Source: Ruminococcus sp. Phil11 (lineage in GTDB: Bacteria; Bacillota; Clostridia; Oscillospirales; Ruminococcaceae). From it: a DNA stretch of 57,130 nt. The stretch's first letter is position 1; the number at the start of each line of letters is the position of its first letter. Where the stretch lies: NCBI GenBank assembly GCA_001940925.1, contig MSGZ01000010.1:1-57130 (forward strand), in the 5' to 3' direction. Below the pieces are notes generated by a model. It was given only the letters and a program-made list of their open reading frames with translations, was not told the DNA's origin and ran no database searches. This document shows, piece by piece, positions 1 through 7,234 of the stretch. A program made the translations under genes and the position numbers.

Positions 1-555
1 TTTTTCAGGGTTCCGACCGGCTTTTCGCCGCAATGCTTCAAGCCGCATTTTGTAAGCAAATGCTTTCTCGCTTGGCATGATTTCGGAACGCTGGAAGTTG
101 CTTTCGACCATGCGCAGCACCGCGTCATCGTGGGAAAGCTCCACGATTTCGCAGGGGATACAGTCAATCAGGATGAAGTCATACTCGCCCCTGATCTGTG
201 CGATCACGCCGGAAAGGATGTATTCCCGGCTCATAGTGTTAATCATCGAAACATCCACGGATGCCAGCTCGATATTGGCCGGAAGGAAGTCCACGCCCTC
301 GTCGTGATGCCGGATACAGCCCCGGACGTCATACTGTTCACGGTTCATCTCGCGCACCATAACGGTCGCCAGCGTGTCCGTCTGTGCGTCTGCATCACCG
401 ATACCGAGGCTGATGGACAGGCTTCCCTGCGGATCAGCATCAATCAGCAGCACGCGCTTTCCGGCTGCTGCAAGGCCGACACCGATATTCAGGCAGGACG
501 TCGTTTTGCCGACGCCGCCTTTCTGGTTGCAAAATGCAATGACCTTTGCACTCAT
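1..555 (-). pseudogene. ParA-ParB hybrid partition protein, partial at window edge
   Basis: The reading frame starts at ATG 555 and stays open for 185 codons to the window edge. Residues 1-134 are a ParA ATPase: the deviant Walker A KGGVGKTT lies near residue 12 and Walker B FILIDC near residue 127. After IDCIP the sequence stops being ParA and continues as the middle of a ParB, with CEIVELSHDDAVLRMVESN and then QRSEIMPSEKAFAYKMRLEA, a ParB core motif. A normal ParA is about 250 residues, so roughly half of ParA and the start of ParB are missing, joined in frame near 150-162. It lies 33 bp after ssb and probably shares its promoter. Partition function is doubtful. A chimeric assembly is an alternative. 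Confidence 0.75.
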
Positions 556-588
556 TTTCTCACTCTCCCTCTTAACTGCGGATGTGCC

Positions 589-1026
589 TTAGAACGGCAC
601 ATCCTGATCGGCACACAGTTCCTCAAATTCCTCCAGATTGATGCCGGAATTGGACAGTGCAGAAGATTCCGGTACAGCTTCCGCAGATTTCGGCTTGCTG
701 CCGGTAAAGAAGATCTCCTTTGCAACGATTTCCGTCTGCGTGCGGGGCTTGTCCTCACCGTCCGGCGTAAACTGTCTGTTCCGCAGCGAGCCGGTCAGGA
801 GCATCTGATCGCCCTTGTCGAAATACTTGCAGATAAGCTCTGCCGTCGAACGCCACGCGACCACGCGGAAAAAGTCGGTTTCTTTCTCGTGCTCTCCGCC
901 CTTGCGGTACGGTCTGTCAACCGCCAGTGTAAAAGAGCAGACCGGGAAGCCGCCGTTCGATGTGAATTTCAGCTCCGGCTTGGCAGTCAGCCGTCCCATG
1001 ATCGTTACCTGATTCAATGCACTCAT
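589..1026 (-). CDS. ssb: Single-stranded DNA-binding protein
   Basis: This 145-residue protein binds single-stranded DNA in replication and repair. It has the OB-fold start MSALNQVTIMGRLTAKPELK, the DFFRVVAWRSTAELICKYF core, the GSLRNRQF segment and an acidic tail ending DQDVPF, the usual partner-docking tip. Length is typical for a phage- or plasmid-type SSB. It is the first gene of an operon with the ParA-ParB hybrid and has a good promoter just upstream. The neighbourhood suggests it belongs to the decayed mobile element and is a second SSB of the cell, which is an inference because the housekeeping copy next to rpsF/rpsR is not in this window. Confidence 0.92.
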   Translation of the reverse strand: MSALNQVTIMGRLTAKPELKFTSNGGFPVCSFTLAVDRPYRKGGEHEKETDFFRVVAWRSTAELICKYFDKGDQMLLTGSLRNRQFTPDGEDKPRTQTEIVAKEIFFTGSKPKSAEAVPESSALSNSGINLEEFEELCADQDVPF

Positions 1027-1087
1027 TTTTGCATCCTCGCTTTCTCCGGCGCAGCCGGTTCAATATTCGGATTTTTTATCCAGCTTA

Positions 1088-1116
1088 ATTACAGCGTGTT
1101 TAGCGTGCTATGTCAA
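1088..1116 (-). promoter_or_regulatory. Sigma-70 promoter of ssb
   Basis: On the minus strand TTGACA (1116-1111) and TGTAAT (1093-1088) are 17 bp apart. The spacer holds a direct repeat, read on the plus strand as AGCGTG TTT AGCGTG, that could be an operator. Confidence 0.75.
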
Positions 1117-1205
1117 GTATGTTTCAGAAAATCATTCTCAATTTGTATCATTGCACAAAAACTGTGTTCCTGCTTTGTGCAGTGTTACAATATTCATTTC
1201 ACATC

Positions 1206-1234
1206 TTGACATTTGCTAATAATACATTTAGAAT
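1206..1234 (+). promoter_or_regulatory. Sigma-70 promoter of the dockerin protein gene
   Basis: TTGACA (1206-1211) and TAGAAT (1229-1234) are separated by 17 bp. The start codon is 42 bp downstream of the -10 box. Confidence 0.75.
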
Positions 1235-1275
1235 AGAATTGCACGTTAATCCGCTTATAAGGAAAGGAAACGGCT

Positions 1276-2166
1276 ATGAAACATTCAAAACAAACCGCAC
1301 TGACCGCTGCTGTTTTTGCGGCAGCTCTCAGCATGTCATCAGCCGCAGATGCGGCTTCTGCACTGACTGCGTTTTCTCCTGAAAGTCAGCAGATTAGCGC
1401 GGTTCTTTACGGCCCGCCGCCGGTATCCGGCGACATGGACGATAACCGGACACTGGATGCCCGTGATCTTACCCTTATGAAAAGGTTTTTGCTTGTGTGG
1501 GAAAAAGATAACAGTGCTGTCCGTCCGGATTGGGTTCGCAGCTATATAGAAATGGATGAAGAAATTGGCGGAACATCAGCTCCGCGGAAGCTTCGGAATC
1601 AACTCACAGGTCTGCAGGAACCGATTTCGTTCCGGATTTTACTTAACTTCGTCCCCTATCTTTCCACAGAACAACCTGAAAGTGATGATGTGTGTCAGGA
1701 ACTGATGACCCGTGCAAGGAAACTGTTTAATCAAACAGAAACACTGTATTATCCTTATGTTTGGAATGAAAACGGAGAAGATGTCTTTCTGGATAATCGT
1801 CCGTGGATGTATTACTGGGGAGTTGGTGCTGATACAGTGCTGCCGATCAGCTTTACATCTTTACCGGATGCGGATAACCCGGAACGCACAACACTTCATG
1901 TCAGTTTGTATTACCGCAAACTGTCGCCTGAAGAGATAGGCATTTTTGCGCTGAGTAATCCAAATCATCCGTATTCTCGGCGTGATGTCATACTTCCGGA
2001 AAGAGAACCGCAGAAAGATGACTTCCGGCTCGATTTGGATTTGTGCGCCCGAATCGTGAAAGAGGACGGTACCGTACAGCTTTTCGATAAATGCGAAGTC
2101 GAATATGATGTTCTGACCGGAAAATATCTGGTTCATGACAGTCTGACACCGGAACAGTCATTTTAG
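1276..2166 (+). CDS. Secreted protein with a dockerin-type calcium repeat
   Basis: The 296-residue protein begins with a clear signal peptide (basic MKHSKQ, hydrophobic stretch, cleavage likely after the alanine-rich region near residue 27). Residues 51-72 match half of a type I dockerin, GDMDDNRTLDARDLTLMKRF, with the Asp/Asn calcium ligands. Only one such repeat is visible, where a complete dockerin has two. The rest, about 200 residues rich in aromatic and acidic residues, matches no family I recognise. RBS AAGGAAAGGAAA precedes ATG 1276. It may attach to a cohesin scaffold or simply use the repeat to bind calcium. It sits among mobile-element remains, so it may be cargo. Confidence 0.75.
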   Translation: MKHSKQTALTAAVFAAALSMSSAADAASALTAFSPESQQISAVLYGPPPVSGDMDDNRTLDARDLTLMKRFLLVWEKDNSAVRPDWVRSYIEMDEEIGGTSAPRKLRNQLTGLQEPISFRILLNFVPYLSTEQPESDDVCQELMTRARKLFNQTETLYYPYVWNENGEDVFLDNRPWMYYWGVGADTVLPISFTSLPDADNPERTTLHVSLYYRKLSPEEIGIFALSNPNHPYSRRDVILPEREPQKDDFRLDLDLCARIVKEDGTVQLFDKCEVEYDVLTGKYLVHDSLTPEQSF

Positions 2167-2219
2167 TAAATAAGAGAACATACTATTCAGAGATAAACTT
2201 GAGTAAAGGGAAAACATCC

Positions 2220-2660
2220 ATGAACAGAGAAGTAAAATCATTTATCTGTGAACGCTGCGGCGCGTCTTTTTCGTCCGTTGCAAACCATGCAAGGTACTGC
2301 GTGGACTGCCGCAAGATTATCCAAAAAGAGCGTGTGAAGCGCGGCAAGCAATACCGGATCGGTGACATGAAAACCTGCCCGACCTGCGGCAAACAGTTTG
2401 CGATCACAAGCCCCTCGCAAGTCTATTGCAGCACCGAATGCAAGCCCAAGCGGAAGTCCTCGTCCGCCGAGGTCGTGGCATCCCGGCGAAAGAATGTTGA
2501 CACGCTTTCGTTCTATATGCCGAAGGGGAGCAGAGCGGTCTTGCAGGAATCCTGTGACCGGCTCGGCCTGAGTATCTCTGATCTGCTGCGGACTGCACTG
2601 TGCGAGTTTCTGGAGCGCGAAACGCCTGATGTCATACAAAAAATAAACACGCTGGAGTGA
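2220..2660 (+). CDS. Zinc-ribbon and ribbon-helix-helix protein
   Basis: The start is taken as ATG 2220 because AAAGGGAAAA lies at good spacing; an in-frame TTG at 2199 is possible. The 146-residue protein has a first CxxC...CxxC ribbon (CERCGASF, YCVDCRK), a second (CPTCGKQF, YCSTECK), and a C-terminal segment from about residue 92, DTLSFYMPKGSRAVLQESCD with GLSISDLLRTALCEFL, that resembles a ribbon-helix-helix DNA-binding domain. Such proteins are common accessory regulators on plasmids and integrative elements of Clostridia. It shares a bidirectional terminator with the relaxase remnant. Regulatory function is inferred from the fold only. Confidence 0.7.
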   Translation: MNREVKSFICERCGASFSSVANHARYCVDCRKIIQKERVKRGKQYRIGDMKTCPTCGKQFAITSPSQVYCSTECKPKRKSSSAEVVASRRKNVDTLSFYMPKGSRAVLQESCDRLGLSISDLLRTALCEFLERETPDVIQKINTLE

Positions 2661-2680
2661 CCTTACTCCAGCGTGTCTTT
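2647..2680. terminator. Bidirectional terminator between convergent genes
   Basis: A perfect 12-bp stem, ACACGCTGGAGT (2647-2658) and ACTCCAGCGTGT (2665-2676), with a 6-nt loop is followed by CTTTTGTT on the plus strand and a T-rich stretch on the minus strand. It overlaps the ends of both flanking genes. Confidence 0.85.
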
Positions 2681-2944
2681 TGTTCGGTTTATATCTGTCT
2701 GCCTGAGATATTCGGTAATCGTTTCTCTGGCTTTTTCCAGTTCTGCTATCTCCGCTTTGCAGGATTTATATTCTTCGTTCAGCGTTCTGCGCAGCTCCGT
2801 GAGCCGTGCCTTTTCCTGTTCCAGTCGCTCGATTTTCGGCACAGAATGAGCGGGGAAACGCGCCTGCATCTGCTTCTCTGTCGTGTCATACACCTGCAAT
2901 TCCGCAGCGTGATCGGATGCATTCGAGATAATCATGCTCGTCAT
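2663..2944 (-). pseudogene. Relaxase C-terminal fragment
   Basis: The 93-residue reading frame has no proper beginning: an in-frame TGA lies two codons before its ATG. Its body, starting around ASDHAAELQVYDTTEKQM and followed by a charged coiled coil (VPKIERLEQEKARLTELRR, then NEEYKSCKAEIAELEKA), resembles the C-terminus of relaxase/mobilisation nucleases from Clostridia mobilizable elements. The nuclease domain with its Tyr and His triad is absent. It overlaps the MobC fragment in another frame, so the two were joined by a deletion. The family assignment rests on remembered pattern, not a search. Confidence 0.55.
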
Positions 2945-2999
2945 CAGTCAGCCGAACTTTGACATTGACATCACGGTTCTTTTTCGGAATTTCAGACAT
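2886..2999 (-). pseudogene. MobC-like relaxosome protein, truncated
   Basis: ATG 2999 with RBS GGAG opens MSEIPKKNRDVNVKVRLTDD, a typical MobC/ribbon-helix-helix start (R-x-V-x-V-K-V-R-L-T-D-x-E). After about 26 residues it runs into a foreign frame and stops at 2886. A complete MobC would be 110-130 residues. A longer frame extends upstream to 3128 but has no better RBS. Confidence 0.6.
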
Positions 3000-3088
3000 A
3001 CGTGAATCACTCCGTTTCTGCAATTTCTGCGTGTCCTCGCTCCGCGAATTTTTTGCGGTTTTCGCAAATTCTTCTCCGGGGGTTTTAG

Positions 3089-3257
3089 GGGGCATTTGCC
3101 CCTCTAACAAGCAAGCCGATTTTTGCAAATCGGGCAGTTTGTATTACAAACTGCATTGCTTGCTATTCCAGCGATGCCCGCTCCGCGGTCATCGGCGGTT
3201 GTTCCGTTTTCTCCGAAAAACGGATTCGGCTTTTGCCGCTTTTCTCCGGAAAGCGGC
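3089..3257. repeat. Hairpin cluster upstream of the mobC remnant, possible oriT
   Basis: Five perfect inverted repeats follow one another: GGGGC/GCCCC (3089-3102), CCGATTT/AAATCGG (3116-3133), GCAGTTTGT/ACAAACTGC (3134-3154), CCGTTTT/AAAACGG (3204-3223) and GCCGCTTT/AAAGCGGC (3235-3257). They lie directly upstream of mobC, where oriT of mobilizable elements usually sits. No nick site could be assigned. Confidence 0.45.
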
Positions 3258-3413
3258 AATCCGGAGAGTGCTTTTTCGTAAGAGATTTCGCTTATCTCCG
3301 GGAGTATCAGATCCGCCGGGATTGCGTTCAGGAGGAACAGGCATCAGCCTGTCAGTTTCGCTTGTTTTCTATCATACACGATGTTCCGATTTTTGTCAAC
3401 CTGGACAACTCAA

Positions 3414-3444
3414 AATAATTCGGATCCAATGGAGCCGAATTATT
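3414..3444. repeat. Perfect 10-bp inverted repeat
   Basis: AATAATTCGG (3414-3423) and CCGAATTATT (3435-3444) are exact complements around an 11-nt loop. No T-tract makes it a clear terminator. It lies at the apparent border of the mobile-element remains, so an attachment or recombination site is possible but unproven. Confidence 0.5.
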
Positions 3445-3514
3445 CGCAAGCTGTCACAGCCTCTTTTGTTCATAAAATAGTCATATATTTACTTTTCATT
3501 TCTAAAATAGAGGC

Positions 3515-3543
3515 TTGACAAAACCGCAGAAATGTGCTATGCT
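3515..3543 (+). promoter_or_regulatory. Sigma-70 promoter with long leader before the acetyltransferase
   Basis: TTGACA (3515-3520) and TATGCT (3538-3543) are 17 bp apart. Transcription would start near 3550 and leave a leader of about 330 nt before the gene at 3882. The leader contains a strong stem, GGGAGGT with ACCTCCC, close to its 3' end. Confidence 0.7.
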
Positions 3544-3768
3544 GAATACGGACAGAAGCTTCCCTCAGTGCATCCGGTATGCCGGAAGAATGCGGACTCA
3601 TAAAAGGAAACAGATACGGCAATATTCACATTCTCACGCGGCAAAAGCCCAATGCTCCCGACAGGGAACATTCTGCGCCTGATTTCGTTTTTCATCCGCA
3701 TAAGCGGCTGACTTTTATTCATGTATGACCCGCCGAAAGGCGCGGCATAAATATTTTTTAGGAGTGTA

Positions 3769-3885
3769 TTGTTTGAAACATTACAACACACCGGAGATTG
3801 TCGGCTGACCGGGAGGTCTCTGACGATCGGAAACCTCCCGCTGAAAAGCATTGCAGTCTACAATTTTCAGGAGGATAAAAAATGA
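3769..3885 (+). CDS. Possible 38-residue leader ORF coupled to the acetyltransferase
   Basis: A TTG codon at 3769 follows TTTTTAGGAGTG, a convincing RBS. The frame reads 38 codons (LFETLQHTGDCRLTGRS onward) and ends in a TGA that overlaps the ATG of the acetyltransferase as ATGA. The arrangement suggests translational coupling, but no homologue is recognised and the start is non-ATG, so expression is uncertain. Confidence 0.3.
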   Translation: MFETLQHTGDCRLTGRSLTIGNLPLKSIAVYNFQEDKK

Positions 3886-4508
3886 AAGCAAATGACTACA
3901 TCATCCGTTTGGAGAAGCAGGAAGACCACCGCGCTGTCGAGCATCTGGTCAGAGAAGCATTCTGGAACGTCTACCGTCCCGGATGCAGCGAGCATTATGT
4001 CATTCATGTGCTGCGCGATGACCCCGCATTCGTGAAGGAACTGGACTTCGTCATGGAGCAGGACGGCAGACTGATCGGACAGAATATGTTTATGGAAACG
4101 GTCATCGAAGCCGACGACGGCAGAACGGTTGACGTCCTGACCATGGGGCCGATCGGCATCACGCCGGAGCTGAAGCGGCAGGGCTACGGAAAAGCGCTGC
4201 TGGACTACTCACTGGAGCAGGCCGCCGCACTCGGCTACGGTGCCGTGCTGTTTGAGGGCAACATCGCCTTTTACGGCAAAAGCGGCTTTGACTACGCAAG
4301 CCGGTTCGGCATCCGGTACCACGATCTGCCGGAGGACGCAGATGCGTCGTTCTTCCTCTGCAAGGAGCTGATCCCGGGTTATCTGGACGGCATCACAGGC
4401 GTTTATCAGACGCCGCAGGGCTACTATGTCAATGACGCGGATGTCGCGGAATTTGACAAGGCTTTTCCCTATAAAGAAAAACTGAAGCTGCCCGGACAAA
4501 TCTTCTGA
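3882..4508 (+). CDS. GNAT family N-acetyltransferase
   Basis: This 208-residue protein transfers an acetyl group from acetyl-CoA to an unknown amine. It opens with IIRLEKQEDHRAVEHLVREA and has the acetyl-CoA pyrophosphate-binding loop in GITPELKRQGYGKALLDYSL (the R/Q-x-x-G-x-G/A pattern, about residues 91-110), followed by AAALGYGAVLFEGN and FYGKSGF, the usual GNAT motif B region. RBS CAGGAGGATAAAAA precedes ATG 3882. It stands alone between its own promoter and a strong terminator. The substrate cannot be read from the sequence. Confidence 0.9.
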   Translation: MKANDYIIRLEKQEDHRAVEHLVREAFWNVYRPGCSEHYVIHVLRDDPAFVKELDFVMEQDGRLIGQNMFMETVIEADDGRTVDVLTMGPIGITPELKRQGYGKALLDYSLEQAAALGYGAVLFEGNIAFYGKSGFDYASRFGIRYHDLPEDADASFFLCKELIPGYLDGITGVYQTPQGYYVNDADVAEFDKAFPYKEKLKLPGQIF

Positions 4509-4520
4509 ACGGAAACGAAA

Positions 4521-4556
4521 CCAGCAGGAACCGTAAGGCTCCTGCTGGTTTATTTC
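4521..4556 (+). terminator. Rho-independent terminator after the acetyltransferase
   Basis: CCAGCAGGA (4521-4529) pairs with TCCTGCTGG (4540-4548) and is followed by TTTATTTC. Confidence 0.85.
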
Positions 4557-4750
4557 ACGCATATAGAATTGATACTGATTCCCCAAACCCACCCGAACGT
4601 CACTGACAGCAAGGTAGTAAAACTGCAAAATGCCGTGTACCGCTGTGCAGAATGCAAAATGCGCTGTCACAAGCATAATTCAGACAAAAGTCTATGCGGA
4701 CTCAAACTCAGCCGCAGAGCTGCCGTCCACCTGTCGTTCAACCAAAATAA

Positions 4751-5215
4751 TCAGTTTTCAGATTCGAGGAGTTCGACTGTCCAGTTCAGTTCCTGCAAAA
4801 GCTCCTCGGTCTGCCGGATCTCCTTCGCAATCAGATCGAGATCCTTTTGCAGCTTCCGGACATTGACTGCGCTGACAACCTTGATCTCGGTCTTGGAGTA
4901 ACGCGGCGCAAGATTGCTCGCCTCGTCAAGAAAGCCGCGCATGATACGGCTTTTTTGCAGCAGCGCATCCCGGTGCGCAATCCGCTCCGTAATCGTTTTG
5001 CCGTCGCGGACAGTCTTGGCATTTGTCAGATTGATCTGCGCGATCAGGGTTTCCTGCTCCGCGATTGCTGCATCCAGCGAAGCAATCAGCTCAGCAGGCG
5101 ATTCCGCTGGCTTTTCCCCGTCCTGAACACGCGCATTGTTATGCAGACGCGTTTCGAGCTCATTGATCTGCGTCTGTAGATCGGCGCGGCGCATCAGTGC
5201 AGCAGCAAGCTTCAT
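4751..5215 (-). CDS. DIP1984 family coiled-coil protein
   Basis: The 154-residue protein is nearly all helical and charged. It begins MKLAAALMRRADLQTQINEL, carries INLTNAKTVRDGKTITERIA in the middle and ends with LNWTVELLE, the landmarks of the DIP1984 (septicolysin-like) family of unknown function. Length is normal. It ends a run of small minus-strand genes, 15 bp behind the DUF4317 gene, and likely shares its transcript. A lytic role has been suggested only by the family's old name and is not supported here. Confidence 0.8.
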   Translation of the reverse strand: MKLAAALMRRADLQTQINELETRLHNNARVQDGEKPAESPAELIASLDAAIAEQETLIAQINLTNAKTVRDGKTITERIAHRDALLQKSRIMRGFLDEASNLAPRYSKTEIKVVSAVNVRKLQKDLDLIAKEIRQTEELLQELNWTVELLESEN

Positions 5216-5230
5216 AAACTACTCCTTTCG

Positions 5231-6400
5231 TTATTCGCCCCACGGCGTCTGTGCATCGGAATCGAGCACACCGGGGACCTTCAGATCATAGCCGTTGACC
5301 TCGATCAGTGCCTCATCCAGTTCAATAACCATGCAGTGCCGCCCGTTGATCTTATCGAGCCGAACCTTATCCTTCGCGCTGTTCTTGACATTGACGACGA
5401 TCTCCGGCGTTTTGATGACGGTCTTGCTGGCGACCAGACGCTCCGGCTTGAGCGTCGATTCGACATGCTCCTCAAAGACCTTTTCGGTATCGACGAGCTT
5501 TTCCTCCGGGACGCCGGCCTCCGCGAGCATCCGGTGCAGGATGCGTCCGGTGACCTCTGTCGGGGAATCGTCGGTCTTGTTCTTCGCGACGATCTCGTTC
5601 AGCTTCTCGTTGACCGCCGTGACCGTTTCGTAGGTCAGATCGTCGCCGAGCAGCGAGCCGAGCACCTCCTTCATGTCCGCCTGATCCTCCTCAACGGTCG
5701 TCTCGACGTCGCATTCAAGGAACGCATCTATGAGGTTTTCGTTCGGGGTATTCGGCGTTTTCGTATAATACAGGACATGGTGCACATCAGTTGCACGGTC
5801 GGAGAACACCGGGAAGAAGAAGCCGTCTGCGGGTGCCTTGCTGATGACCGCATTCGGGTTTTCCTGCCGAAGGATCTCGTCATCGAACTGATTGTAAACG
5901 AGCGTGCCCTCCGTCTTTGCGATCGGGCAGAGCGCGCAGACGATGTACCGGAACACCTGATCGGTGAAGTCGGTCTCCAGCTCGTCCATTTTATTCTTCC
6001 GCGGCGGGTTATACTGGCAGTACGCCATCAGCACCGCATAGGGCGCATCGGAATCAACCGTCTCCGCAAGCCGGCCGAGGAACTGCAGCGCGACGTCCTC
6101 CTTTTTCAGCTCGGAAGCGAGCAGCGTACTCAGGCAGGCCTGTGCGCCGTCCTCGCTGTACGCATGATTGCGGAACGGCAGCTCGGAGCTCTGCTTGCCG
6201 AGGTTGACGTTCAGCACCTTTTTCATGGTCTCGTAAAGGATCTGGCTTTCGGGCGACGAAATCAGCGAAGCATCGCGCAGGCAAACGCCGCGCACGTTCC
6301 GCTGGCTGTCGATGAACGCGGTCAGCACGCGGTCCATGGTAAAATACTTCGCTTCCGGATTAAAATGATTCCGGATCTCATTGAGTTCCTTGCGGTTCAT
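5231..6400 (-). CDS. DUF4317 family protein
   Basis: The start is set at ATG 6400, where GGAG sits 8 nt upstream; a longer frame to 6439 lacks an RBS. The 389-residue protein begins MNRKELNEIRNHFNPEAKYF, matching the N-terminus of DUF4317 proteins found across Firmicutes. It has no signal peptide or membrane segment. The middle (YCQYNPPRKN and the QVFRYIVCALCPIAKTEG region) looks like a conserved globular core, and the last 110 residues contain alternating strands. Its role is unknown. It is followed closely by the DIP1984 gene. Confidence 0.85.
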   Translation of the reverse strand: MNRKELNEIRNHFNPEAKYFTMDRVLTAFIDSQRNVRGVCLRDASLISSPESQILYETMKKVLNVNLGKQSSELPFRNHAYSEDGAQACLSTLLASELKKEDVALQFLGRLAETVDSDAPYAVLMAYCQYNPPRKNKMDELETDFTDQVFRYIVCALCPIAKTEGTLVYNQFDDEILRQENPNAVISKAPADGFFFPVFSDRATDVHHVLYYTKTPNTPNENLIDAFLECDVETTVEEDQADMKEVLGSLLGDDLTYETVTAVNEKLNEIVAKNKTDDSPTEVTGRILHRMLAEAGVPEEKLVDTEKVFEEHVESTLKPERLVASKTVIKTPEIVVNVKNSAKDKVRLDKINGRHCMVIELDEALIEVNGYDLKVPGVLDSDAQTPWGE

Positions 6401-6442
6401 GGTTATCTCCTTCTCTCTGTTTCCGGGGTATACATACAAAGA

Positions 6443-6466
6443 TGCCGCCGGGATTCCCCGACGGCA
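6443..6466 (-). terminator. Terminator after the DUF1858 gene
   Basis: On the minus strand TGCCGTCGGGG and CCCGGCGGCA form a stem followed by TCTTTG, a modest U-tract. Confidence 0.5.
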
Positions 6467-6472
6467 ATCCGG

Positions 6473-6670
6473 TCATTCTGCGATCGCAGCGTTCAGCTTC
6501 GTGACGAGCTCGTCCGCGCTGACGCCGTGCACCATGCAGGCTTCCTCGATCGACTCACCGCGGGAAGCGGGGCAGCCGAGGCAGTGCATACCCATTTCCA
6601 TGAAATAGGGCGCGGTCTGCGGTGCAAAATCAAGAATATCACCGATCAGTGTTTCCTTTGTGATTTCCAT
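6473..6670 (-). CDS. DUF1858 redox-disulfide domain protein
   Basis: The 65-residue protein starts at ATG 6670 (RBS AAAGGA with 8-nt spacing). It reads MEITKETLIGDILDFAPQTA and then the conserved GMHCLGCPASRGESIEEACM with a CxxC pair, the hallmark of the DUF1858 domain that also occurs next to hybrid-cluster proteins. No hybrid-cluster gene is nearby. It probably works as a small cytosolic redox or sulfur-handling protein; that role is inference from the domain. It is flanked by terminators on both sides, so it is likely transcribed alone. Confidence 0.88.
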   Translation of the reverse strand: MEITKETLIGDILDFAPQTAPYFMEMGMHCLGCPASRGESIEEACMVHGVSADELVTKLNAAIAE

Positions 6671-6693
6671 TTGGATCATCCTTTCATCAGGGG

Positions 6694-6727
6694 AAATAAA
6701 GAGGGCGCAGACAAAGCCGCGCCCCTC
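6694..6727 (-). terminator. Terminator after the zinc-ribbon gene
   Basis: On the minus strand GAGGGGCGC pairs with GCGCCCTC around a short loop and is followed by TTTATTT. Confidence 0.75.
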
Positions 6728-6736
6728 GGTTCAGAA

Positions 6737-7018
6737 TTAGTCCTGCTGGCTCTTCAGCTGTGCATAGCACTCACTGCAATAGACCGGGCGGTCCTCACGC
6801 GGACGGAACGGAACCTGTGCTTCCTTACCGCAGCTTGCACAAGTCGCTGTGAAATACTCGCGCTCAGTCTTACCGGCATTCTTTCTGGCATCACGGCAAG
6901 CCTTGCACTTCTTCGGGTCATTTGCAAAGCCCTTCTCAGCATAAAACTCCTGCTCGCCGGCGGTGAATACGAACTCCTGTCCGCACTCATTACATACTAA
7001 GGTTCTGTCTTCGTACAT
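6737..7018 (-). CDS. Small zinc-ribbon protein
   Basis: ATG 7018 is chosen because GAGGA lies 8 nt upstream; a longer frame to 7081 has no RBS. The 93-residue protein has CNECGQEF, a spacer with FYAEKGF and KKCKACRDARK, forming a first four-cysteine site, and then CASCGKEAQVPF with RPVYCSECY, a second site. This matches the zinc-ribbon family whose members carry the FxxxEQxFYxxKGF signature. Function is unknown; such proteins are abundant in Clostridia and are often expressed alone. Confidence 0.85.
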   Translation of the reverse strand: MYEDRTLVCNECGQEFVFTAGEQEFYAEKGFANDPKKCKACRDARKNAGKTEREYFTATCASCGKEAQVPFRPREDRPVYCSECYAQLKSQQD

Positions 7019-7234
7019 TTGAATTTTCCTCGATTCTTGAAATTTGGACCTCGACGGAATTACGCCATCACAGTTGCACATGTATCGCCTGCGGGCATTG
7101 CCCTGAAGCGAATCGGGTTGCAGGTGAAGAATTGCACATGCTGGAAGAAATGCAGCCGGGTCATCGAAAGTATGGAAGGAGCTTGCCCCGCCTTCCTGTC
7201 CGGGGGCAGTCAGCCGGACTGCAGCGGGCGTACC

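Noticed and set aside
3537..3851. Minus-strand frame of 104 codons opposite the acetyltransferase leader
   Set aside because: No RBS or similarity, and it overlaps a clear promoter on the other strand.
5336..7000. Plus-strand frame of 554 codons across several small genes
   Set aside because: It crosses terminators and three well-supported minus-strand genes.
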